Source of the DNA: Prionace glauca
Taxonomy: Eukaryota > Chordata > Chondrichthyes > Carcharhiniformes > Carcharhinidae
NCBI GenBank assembly: GCA_037974335.1
Contig: CM075760.1
Location: 37,705,609-37,769,608 of the forward strand
Length of the DNA: 64,000 bases
Direction: 5' to 3'
The position numbers and the translations under genes were made by a program. Below, one piece after another: positions 55,077 through 64,000 of the stretch. How positions within the stretch are numbered: position 1 is the first letter of the stretch; each line of letters begins with the position of its first letter. The notes under the pieces were generated by a model. The model was not told where the DNA came from. It worked only from the letters and a program-made list of their open reading frames with translations, and searched no databases.

Positions 55077-56925
55077 AATTAAATAGAAGCAGGAATGACC
55101 ACGAGGCCCTTCAAGCCTGTCCTCCTTTTCAAACCTATCATGGCTGATCTATGCTTGCTTCAACTCCTTTTGTGTGCCTTTTCCCATAGCCCTCTATTCC
55201 TCGAGCTATCAACTATTTATCCACCTCCACTTTAAATACTTATAGTGATCCAGCCTCACCAGCCTTTGGGGCAGAGAATTCCAGAGATTCACCACCCTCT
55301 GTGAGAAGGAATTTCTGCGCATCTCAGTTTTAAACGACCAACCACTTATCTCGTTCAAGACTCTTGCACTCGTAAAAATATCTCATCATCTGTCCTGCCA
55401 AGCCCTCTCAGGATCTGATATGTTGCCTCTTTGTTTTCAAAGCTTCAATGAATACAGACCCTAGACAATTTATTCTCTCTTCATAGGACAACTATCTTGC
55501 CCAGGAATTAGCGTGATGAATCACCTTTGGACTACATCCAATGTTACTATATCCTTGTTTAAGTAAGAAGATCAAAACTACGCAGTATTCCAGGTGAGGC
55601 CTCGCCAACATCCTGTGCAGTTACCACACAACCTCCCTGTTTTAAAACTCCAACCCATTGTAATAAAGGTCAAAATTCCTCTTTCCTTCTTACCATTGTG
55701 GGACCTGCCTGCTAACTTTTTGCGATTTATGCAAAAGAACATCTAGATCCCTGTTATACTTCACTCACCTGCAGTGCCTCTCCATAGAGCTAATCTCTCT
55801 TTTGATTTCTCCTACTGAAATACATGACCTCCCACTACTCCACATTGAACTCCATTCACCAGGTTTTCATCACAATTTATCTATATCCCATTGCAGAATC
55901 AAAATATCCTCACCACAACATGTCCTTCCACCTACCTTTGTATCATTTGGAAACCTTACATTCTGTTCCTTCCTCCAAGTCATTAATTGAATAATGGACA
56001 ATTGCGAGCCAAGAACTGATCCCTGTGGTACTCCATCAGTAACATCTTTCCACTCTGAAAATGATCCATTTATTCCAACTCTTTGTTTTCTGTGTGACGG
56101 CCAGTTTTCAATCCATGCTAACACACTTCCATTAATTCCATGGGCTTTTACTTTATGTGCCAGCCAGCCTCTTATGTGGCACCTTGATTTTTGGAAATCA
56201 TGGAATCATAGAATCTCAAGAGTGCAAGAAATGGGTCATTTGGCCCATCGAGCCTGCACCAACTCTCCAACAGCACATCTTTCCAAGGCCCTATCTCCAT
56301 AACACTACATTTTTACCCCACTAATCCCCCCAATCTACACGTTTTAGAACACAAAGGGTCAATTTAGCACAGGCAATCAACATAACCTGCACATCTTTGG
56401 AATATGGGGGGAAACAAGAGCACCCGAAGGAAATCTTCTCAGACACAGAGAGAACATGCAAATTCCACACAGACTGTCACCCAAGGCCAGAATTGAAGCA
56501 ACATCCCTAGTGCTGTGACGCAGCAGTGCTAACCACTGTGCCACTTTACCACCCTATCTGAATACACTATATCTACAGATTGCACTCAATCTATTACTCC
56601 TCTTGCATTCTCAAAGAATTCAAACAAATTTGTTGAACATGATTTATCTTTGATAGAACCATGTTGCCTTAGTTTGATTATATTCAGCTTTCCTAAATGA
56701 TTAGTTATTTCCTCTTTGATTATTGATTCCAGTGTCTTGCCAATAATAGATGTTAAATTAACTGGCTTATAGTTCCCTGCCTTCTGCCTTTCTTCCTTTT
56801 TGAACAAGGGCAATATTTGAATATTGGCTATTTTCCAATCTCCTGATACCCTCCCAGGATCTGGCGAGTTATGAAAAATTTCAAAAAAACTCTCCACTAT
56901 CTTTTCAGCAACTGCCATTAAAAGC
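55077..56925 (-). mobile_element. Older CR1 LINE, antisense, split by a SINE
   Basis: The plus strand starts 'aaatagaagcaggaatgacc'. The minus strand carries '[14 protein letters not shown]' and 'MLAWIENWPSHRKQRVGING' (55870-56124), and after the SINE at 56197-56555 the RT N-terminal part 'GDWKIANIQILPLFKKEERQ' and 'KAGNYKPVNLTSIIGK' (56586-56918). Many breaks are present. Confidence 0.85.
56197..56555 (-). repeat. tRNA-derived SINE inserted in CR1, antisense
   Basis: 'gaatctcaagagtgcaagaa', body 'ataacctgcacatctttgga', head 'gcagcagtgctaaccactgt'. CR1 sequence resumes on both sides. Confidence 0.8.
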
Positions 56926-57039
56926 CTGGCATGCAGTTCATTGCATTCTGCAAACTGAAGGGAAAGGAAATAAATCCAGTCTGTTTATTCCACATATTTT
57001 TAGTCCAGTCATGTAGACATATATCTGTCTGGCAGCCTG

Positions 57040-58945
57040 CATGAAGATTTTCAGCTCTGTGTCCAGGACAGGAAGCAGTGAGCATGGATCTGTCAATCAG
57101 CACCTTCAGGAGAATTGGGTGGGTGAATATTAGATACAGCAGAGTGAGAATGGAGGGAGAGTGTGAGGGATGGAGATTTACAGCTTTTGGAGAATAAGAG
57201 AGGAAAGAATGTTCATTAGAATCATAGAATTCCTGCATCTTCTCAACTACCCCTGAGCGTTCATAATGAATCTCTCTTCTTAGGACACTCTCATCTCTGA
57301 CTTGACTGTACTGCTGTCAGTCTCACAAAGCAGCTGTCCTTGCGTTGATAATAGCGGTCCTCCTCGGTAAGTTTAATGCTCCATGACTGTGCTTTTAAAG
57401 AATGTTCCATAGAAACTAGAATTGACTGATTTGAATTTTGATCATGTTCTGAATTGTAATGTTTTTCCTGAATTGAATTACAGTATATTAGATGAGAAAT
57501 CACAGAGAAATCTAAAATGTCAGATCTGGATCCCTTGGAATCTGAATATCATCAGGCTTTGAATCTAAAAGGAGAAATGTTTGCCCAGTCTGTCAGCTTC
57601 AAAGGATTTTAAACATTAGTGTGACTGGCAATGCACTGAGACACACACACCTGAGTGAGAGTGTTCCAGTGAACTGACTATGGAAAGAACTTGAACCAGT
57701 TACACAGCCTGAAAATACATTGCAGCATTCACAGCAGGGAGAGACTGTACCCGTGATCTGTGTGAGATTTAACTGTTTATCCCGAAAAGTCACAAGGACA
57801 TCTGCACCATGGTGAAACCGTGGAAATGTGGGGACTGTGGGAAGAGATACAGATCCCCTTCATATCTCGAAGCTCATCGACGCATTCACACTGGGGAGAG
57901 GCCATTCACCTGCACTGTATGTGGGAAGGGATACACTCAGTTATCTGGCCTGCAGGCACACCAGCGAGTTCACACAGGGGAGAGACCGTTCACCTGCTCT
58001 GTGTGTGGGAAGGGATTCAGAGTTTCATTCAGCCTGCTGAGACACCAGCGAGGTCATACTGGGGAGAGGCCATTCATCTGCTCTCAGTGTGGGAAGGGAT
58101 TCTGTGATTCAACCACCCTGCTGACACACCAACGAGTTCACACTGGAGAAAGGCCGTTCACCTGCACTGTGTGTGGGAAGGGGTTCACTCGATTATCCGA
58201 ACTGCAGACACACCAGCGAGTTCACACTGGGGAGAGACCCTTCACCTGCTCTCAGTGTGAGAAAGGATTCACTCAGTTATCCAGCCTGCTGAGACACCAG
58301 CGAGTTCACAAGTGATTACAGGGATTGGATTCTGCTGTTACTGTTTCAGCTCTCAGTTACATCCAGGACTGCATTTTGTTCATTCTCACAGCTGGTCAAT
58401 GGGGAGGGTTTCTTTCTGCTGGACTGGCTGATCACACAACTTTGCCTCCAGTGGGCTGATGCTCTGAGTCTTGTGGCAAATACCTGGTTTCAGATTTCAC
58501 AAGGATCACAGAGTGACAGGGTGTGAGGAAGATCAGAGATATTTAGTCAGCATTTCTGTTTGAAACCCCCCAAATACCCATCCAATTTCCTTTGTAATTG
58601 TTTAGTGTCTCCATTTCCTCCTCCCTCATAGGCAGTGAGTTCCAGGTCATTACCATTCACTACATCAAATTATTCTTCCTCACATCCCCTTCTTGTATCT
58701 CTCTCCCAAAACTTTAAATCTGTGTCCCTGTCATCCTTGTCCCATCAGCGAATGGGAACAACTTTTCTTTGTCCACCTTATCTAAACCTGTTAGAATCTT
58801 GTCCATCTCTATCAAATCTTCCCTCAACCTCCTTTTGCTCCAAGGAGAACAATCCAAGTCTGACATTGACAATAAAGAACAAACGAACAGAATATGTTAA
58901 TACCTGAAATCAAATGGGAATGTTTAATTTCTGCATTAGGGTTGG
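57040..58945 (+). repeat. Right arm of the E/F inverted duplication
   Basis: Reverse-complement partner of 49993-51850, containing gene F. About 57230-57395 has extra sequence not matched in the left arm. Outside about 58945 the two sides no longer match. Confidence 0.85.
57809..58315 (+). CDS. C2H2 zinc-finger protein F, six fingers
   Basis: The 168-aa frame starts at CACCATGG (perfect Kozak) and encodes six complete fingers: '[19 protein letters not shown]', then variable cores TQLSGL, RVSFSL, CDSTTL, TRLSEL and TQLSSL, ending 'RHQRVHK'. All ligands are intact, with one linker-proximal change ('CEKGF' in finger 6). It mirrors gene E: the same first finger, start context and 3' flank, but a different number and order of fingers. 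F's finger 3 resembles E's finger 8, and F's finger 5 resembles E's finger 3. The product should be a small nuclear DNA-binding protein. Its presumed first exon ends at 54169. Confidence 0.88.
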   Translation: MVKPWKCGDCGKRYRSPSYLEAHRRIHTGERPFTCTVCGKGYTQLSGLQAHQRVHTGERPFTCSVCGKGFRVSFSLLRHQRGHTGERPFICSQCGKGFCDSTTLLTHQRVHTGERPFTCTVCGKGFTRLSELQTHQRVHTGERPFTCSQCEKGFTQLSSLLRHQRVHK

Positions 58946-60116
58946 ACTGTATGAGTGAATTAATGGATTTGGTAAATGGGGGGGTTAGATTTAATCCCCC
59001 CACTTCATTAGAGTTAAATCACAGGCTGGTCAAATGCTGATACCTCAAGGTGCTGACATCAGCAGAACTTGGCAGCAACGTTGTTTACTTTCTAGAAAAA
59101 CAGACCATTTTCTCACAAGCTTTTGAGTGAAGGTTTCATAAGCTAACTCTGTGGATACAACTGGAATTTTAAACCAGTATTCTGCGTATTGAATAATTGT
59201 GTAAGCTGTCTGTATCTGTGACTTGGAGCTGAGAGTTGTATTAGAATGCTGTCTCTGTGATTACTGTGTCAGAGAGCTGTGTCAGAGCTGTGACTTTGAG
59301 CTGTGAGAGCTGGATCTCTGGAGGGTGCTCCTGGATCTCTGGAGGGGTTGTTTTCCCCCCAGGTTTGAATCATGCATAAACTAGTGTAACCTGTTCCTTG
59401 GCCTCCTGTGGTTAATTAGAAGAAATACATCAAAACAGGACAATAAAGGAATTGGAATAACTCACCGTGGGTGTGTTGAATGGAATATATCAATCTGATG
59501 TCCATCTACATTCTAGTGAAAGTCTGGAATGTGTAGATGGGATGAATCACTTTCTCTGGGAGATATTTACATCCTTGTCCGTGAATATTGTTTTAAAGAA
59601 ATCCACATGTGAAAGCCCGGCCATGACATGAAATATCATCACCATAACGGGGAGATAAGAATCACAGACACTCACTTTGATCTTTTCATCAGCAACTCTG
59701 AGAGTTAAGAATGTGTGACATGATTTTGGGATACTGGAGTGAGTGTGCAGATGTGGTTTGTTACATGTATTTTTAAATTTACAAGACCGATGTGTTTTGC
59801 TTTCGGTTACATTTTATGAAACTTCAGTCAGTGACAAAATACAGGGAGAGGGAAGGAACAATAGTTTCACTGAAAGCAATAATGCTATCAGCAGTGGTAG
59901 GGAACAAGATGGCTACCAATGCTAGCCTTACAGATCGGGTCATACAACTCTGAGAGATAACTCAGGGGATGAGCAAACATGAAGAATTTCTCAGGATTAG
60001 AGTCACGTGGGTTCAATTCAGTGGGAATCTTTCTCCTATTTCACTGTCCAGTGTCCCCATGTTGCTGGGCAACAGAAGGGAGGCAACATACATAATTTAA
60101 TGACAAATGAAATCCC
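58946..60116. other. No recognised feature
   Basis: Unique-looking sequence downstream of gene F. 59270-59345 has short TGTGAGCTG and CTGGATCTCTGGAGGG repeats ('ggatctctggagggtgctcc' twice in part). No exon could be supported. Confidence 0.4.
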
Positions 60117-60363
60117 ATTAGGTCATCAGGTACAGAGGAGATGTCAGGGGTAAGTTTTTCACTCAGAGGGTGGTGGGTGAGTGGAATCGGCTGCCGTCGG
60201 TGGTGGTAGAGGTGAACTCACTGGGGTCTTTTAAGAGACTTCTGGATGAGTACATGGGATTTAATGGGATTGAGGGTTATAGATAGGCCTGGTAGGTATG
60301 GAGATGATTGGTGTAACTTGTGGGCCGAAGGGCCTGTTTGTGCTGTGGTGTTCTATGTTCTAT
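60117..60363 (+). mobile_element. CR1 3' end, sense
   Basis: 'ggtacagaggagatgtcagg' to 'gggccgaagggcctgtttgt' and 'gttctatgttctatg'. Same subfamily as the 2.2-3.2 kb copy. Confidence 0.9.
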
Positions 60364-61254
60364 GACGTGCGTTGTTGTGGCTGGAGTTAATGGCAGGATG
60401 ATTATTGACTGATTAACATTAATGTTTACTGGATAATGCCCAACAGAAAGGTGAGCACTATGATTTTGGGAATGTATAATTGTCTTCACAGGGGCACTGT
60501 TCTTCAGTCTGATATCCAGCTGCCCACATTCTATACTGTGAATTCAGGGCTTCCTCATATCATTCTCCAATATGATTGTTTGGTTAAATGAAGTCTTCAA
60601 CACTGCATTCTGAGGCTATGCATTTAGCTTAAGTCTGAGCAAGTACATAACCTCGAGAGGAAACCCCTTCTATACATTTCCTTTTAAAATTGCCCCTTCA
60701 CTGCATGCCCCCTAGACATTTCAACTCTGGGAGAAAGATTCCGACTGTCATAATTTTATAAACTTCCGTCAGGTCTCCCTTCAGCCTCTGCCGCTCCAGA
60801 AAGTTTGTGTCCCAGACGAGGTCTGGCAACTCAAGTTAAGACTGGGATCTGAGATGGGGCCTTCTCATTCTGATGGAGGCTTTGCCATTTGATATCTCAT
60901 GATCGAGCGCTTGCCAGACTCCAGAGAACTTCAAATTCCAAACTGTAGGGTAATTGGGAAATGAGTAGTAGGAAAATTCCAGCACCCTGTACGTATTTGG
61001 GAATGACTGCAATAGGGGCAACTAATTGAGAGAACTCTACAGGACAGAGTCAGGCATCTTATAACTATCAGTTATTGTATCTGTTATTAGAACGAAAGGA
61101 CAAGTTCACAGTTTTATGAGGCTATTCAAGGATTAGCTGTCTTTGATGTGGTTAGTAAGTAAAGGTTTGTTTATTTTTATAACAGTTTTCAACTACTTGA
61201 GAGTCTTTCAATTGTTTGAATGCATTTTATGAAGTTGGGGATGAACAGCAGGGC
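60364..61254. other. Spacer with an old LINE scrap
   Basis: 60640-60830 reads like antisense LINE 3' sequence ('catgccccctagacatttca', 'cttcagcctctgccgctcca'). Nothing else is recognised. Confidence 0.45.
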
Positions 61255-61420
61255 AGAGGTGGAGCTGGGGTCTTTTAAAAGACTTCTGGATGAGTATATG
61301 GGGTTTAATAAGATTGAGGGTTATAGATAGGTCTGTAGGTTGGTAGGTGTTGATGTGATCGGCGCAACTCATGGGCCGAAGGGCCTGTTTGTGCTGTAGT
61401 GTTCTATGTTCTATGTGAAA
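61255..61420 (+). mobile_element. CR1 3' end, short, sense
   Basis: 'gaggtggagctggggtcttt' to 'ctcatgggccgaagggcctg' and 'gttctatgttctatg'. Same subfamily as 60.1 kb. Confidence 0.85.
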
Positions 61421-61942
61421 AATAGCAAACCTAAATTCATGGTGAGTTGGAGTGAAGAGCGGGTCCCAAACACACACAGCTACTTGAGACACAGCAGGAG
61501 ATGAAAAGGTTAATGTGGCCACGGGATTGAGACAACATTGTGACACCATCAAGACATTGACACACACTCCAGAGAGAAACGGAGTTCAAAATAATCAGGA
61601 TCCAACTAAATACACTGCACGTGATCACAAAGTGTGGAAAAATAAAATGGATAGTATAGTAGATTGGGATAATTAAGGGCTTGGGAGAAATAATACTGAA
61701 TAAGAACTATTCACAAGTTGGATAGGGGTAAAGAGAGCTGGAGAATCTTTTACATCCATACTTACATCCATACAATGCTTAAAGCATTGTCCTTATGAAC
61801 AAGTAACCTAGAACTCACGGTGCTCGTTCAGGAGTAGACAGGATTGAGTAGATGTTACTCCAGGCGGGGCCAGAGCAGAACTGAAAAATAACAGAGTGAA
61901 ATTGAGTGAGGGATCAGAGAGAGAGTTCTCCTCCCCCTCACG

Positions 61943-61998
61943 ATGTGGACTGTAAGAATCCTGGGGGACTACCTACTTTGGGTTTTCTTGCTAATTGG
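61943..61998 (+). CDS. Candidate signal-peptide (leader) exon
   Basis: An ATG at 61943 opens a short frame 'MWTVRILGDYLLWVFLLI' that ends within a Gly codon at a consensus donor (GTGAGT, GT near 61999). A charged N-terminus followed by a hydrophobic run is the shape of a secretory leader, and the phase-1 donor is usual for leaders of immunoglobulin-superfamily genes. No following exon was found in the last 2 kb, so the gene, if real, continues beyond the window or has been lost. I cannot name it. Confidence 0.4.
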
Positions 61999-61999
61999 T

Positions 62000-64000
62000 G
62001 AGTATTATATTAGATTCTATAACTGGATGTGTATTTATTTTGAATTTGATTGTTACACTTCTCCTGTTTTTATTCCTGTTGTGATTACACTCTGGGTAAG
62101 GATGGTTGACAGAATGGGAAATTGTGGTTTGGCTCTTCATTGACCACATATTTTATTGATCCAAAAGGGGCTAAACATGAGCAGAAATCTAGCAGATCTG
62201 TGAACAGATGACTTGTATGGGAACAGAGAGATAAACAGCTTCTGGAGCGCAGAGAAAACGAGAGTGCCTTGAATAATAGATGACACCTGGGTGTCAAGGC
62301 CACCATGTTTTCACTGCTTGGCATGGGAATGCTGACTCCCTGTATCAGGGCCAGAGTGTGGGAAGACAATTGTTTGAGAGTTTGCCGTTGCTTGGGTGGG
62401 TACAGATGGTTCAATGACAGGTTTTATACTTGGTCCTTTCAAATGTTAGCTCAGCAACGATTGGGTTAAATCAGTCTCCTTAAACTTTGTGATGTAAAAA
62501 AGGATAAGAAGGGATTCCCTGAGCACAGAGATTTGTCGAGGTTTTACATTTTGCATTGACTGGTGCCTCTGGGGTAGAGCAGGGAGCATTTCCTTGCAGC
62601 TGCTGCTTCTACCCAGAGTGTAATGGTAATGCTGCTGCACTTTGATACTACTGCTCAGACATTAGCCTCTGTCAGCTCTAATTGATACTGAGTAAAATCT
62701 AACCACTGTCACCAATAAGGGTTATCACTGGGAATCATTTCAGAGTTTGGGAAAGAGGAGAAAGGATTAATTGACTCCCTGAACCCCATTTTCGAACATC
62801 ACTGTGTCAAAAATAAACTCTCATCTCCCCCTCTCGCTCCTTTGCCAATTACCTTAGAGAGACTCACTTTCTGTTAAAGAGCCTGCCAACCCCTCTCACC
62901 CACTTTCCCTAAAGTGCATCAATCTCATCACGAAAAGTCCAGAACAATTAAATATTTTTACTGATAAAAGTTTATTAATAAAACAGAACATGGTTAAAAC
63001 AAACAGAAAATGACTTGAGGATCAAAGACAGCCGGAGTCAAAGGATATTCACAATGTTCTGGAGACAAATGGCTCCTCTGTAGCCTATTCCTGTGACTCC
63101 CTGCTTTGGACACATAGACGCTGAACCGTGGGAGGTCACATCACCATCAGCACTGGTCACTCCATCCTGTATCCCGACTGGTTGGAGGCCCATTTCCCAG
63201 TCAGTCCTCCAGCAGCTTCCTGTCTCTGTATTAGTGCGACACCCAGGGTAGTTTCCCAACTGGGGCACAGGCCCCATTATTCTTAGCTAAACGCTGCCCT
63301 CAGCTCCATCATCTGGCTGTAATTGACATGAGCAACAGAGACAGAAAGGTGCCCCAGGCTCAAATGGGAAGTCGAAACTTGTGGCTCTAAACCAACACTT
63401 CAACATTTGTCAGTCAAATCCATGTTATTTATAATGGGGGGTTTTAATGATGAGGTTAATTGATGTGTTCGGCTAGTCAGCAAGCTTGAGAAGTACTGAT
63501 TCCAGATTGTTTAATACTTCTGCCCTGAATTGCAATATCTTTTCACTTTATTCCCTTCCTGAACTGAATTCCATCATCCTTAGCAGCTGTGGGTGTCACC
63601 TCTGTAAATTCCTGCCCCTTTTTATAAGGCTCTCTCACTCCTTATTGTGGGTCAATTCTTTAATGGTTGAGGATCGCTCTGTAGTGAGTGTTTAACCGGT
63701 CAATCGATGTTTCTGATGTCAGCCGCAATGTCCATCGTTACTTTTCACCTGTTTACTCTGTTTTATAAAAATCAAGTTTTTAAACTTTTACAGAATGGCC
63801 AGCTTTAAGGTTTCTGTAGTTCGTGATGAGCTCATCCAAAGGTCAAAGCCTCTCTCTTTTCTCCTTCCTGTTTAACTAAGAGTTGTGTGGAATATTCCAT
63901 TCAGGGGGAGGTGGTGGGAAAGTCTCTGGCCCGAGAAATACAGAGACCCAGCAAAGGATCCGGGGACAGGGCAGCTGGTGGGATCTGAATTCAGTGAATC
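62000..64000. other. No supported gene; possible minus-strand 3' end
   Basis: At 62960-63300 the minus strand has a 79-aa open frame (63277-63038) with no recognisable domain, followed by AATAAA around 62974-62969. This could be the 3' end of a minus-strand gene lying mainly outside the window. The rest shows nothing recognisable. Confidence 0.3.

Noticed and set aside
43668-58315. KRAB or SCAN domains attached to the zinc-finger genes
   Set aside because: No such exon was seen upstream of any array; the presumed first exons look non-coding.
61943-62500. Immunoglobulin V gene
   Set aside because: A leader-like exon is present, but no V exon with Cys-Trp-Cys pattern and no CACAGTG-type recombination signal was found within the expected distance.
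63038-63277. 79-aa minus-strand frame as a gene
   Set aside because: No domain or homology recognised; kept only as a possible 3' end with a polyA signal.

Overview
The window looks like nuclear DNA of a cartilaginous fish, most likely a shark. The evidence is: (1) dense CR1-type LINE 3' ends carrying the tail 'CATAAGAAATAGGAGCAGG' and tRNA-derived SINEs of the kind common in elasmobranchs; (2) half of an immunoglobulin heavy-chain CH1 exon whose residues match shark constant domains; (3) a GPR139-like receptor exon of the type expanded in sharks; (4) arrays of C2H2 zinc-finger genes. Repeats fill well over half of the sequence. No genome search could be run, so the species is an inference.

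Layout. 1-3.2 kb: repeat fragments (Penelope-like, L2-like, SINE, CR1). 3.3-4.2 kb (+): the large exon of a class A GPCR. 4.7-9.2 kb: a SINE and a long antisense CR1 invaded by an LTR and by a second CR1. 9.8-10.1 kb: minisatellite. 10.3-16.3 kb: a loose tRNA cluster (Lys-CTT, Glu-CTC, Asn-GTT, Gly-GCC, Gln-CTG and a degraded Arg-like copy). 17.5-18.9 kb: a CpG-rich promoter-like block with partial duplications. 21.9-22.4 kb: half an Ig CH1 exon abutting zinc-finger debris. 24.3-32.9 kb: zinc-finger gene B, a decayed paralogue C, a promoter-like block, and a very young foldback element with target-site duplications. 34.4-40 kb (+): EMC4, complete in five exons (180 aa), the best supported gene here. 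43.7-46.4 kb: intact zinc-finger gene D and a promoter block with exon-like sequence on both sides. 46.7 kb: a second foldback element. 47.8-49.5 kb: two opposed CR1 copies. 50.0-58.9 kb: a head-to-head, mirror-image pair of zinc-finger genes (E on -, F on +) sharing one central promoter region. 60-64 kb: LINE scraps and one candidate signal-peptide exon.

How it works together. EMC4 is a housekeeping subunit of the ER membrane-protein insertase and sits inside a zinc-finger neighbourhood that has grown by segmental duplication. Loci D and E share coding, intron and promoter sequence; E and F are inverted copies with reshuffled fingers; B and C share both flanks. The fingers are TGE(R/K)PF-linked C2H2 repeats without a visible KRAB or SCAN domain. 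The most interesting structures are the E/F palindrome with its bidirectional promoter, the two foldback insertions with 12-13 bp target duplications and nearly identical arms, and the Ig/zinc-finger junction.
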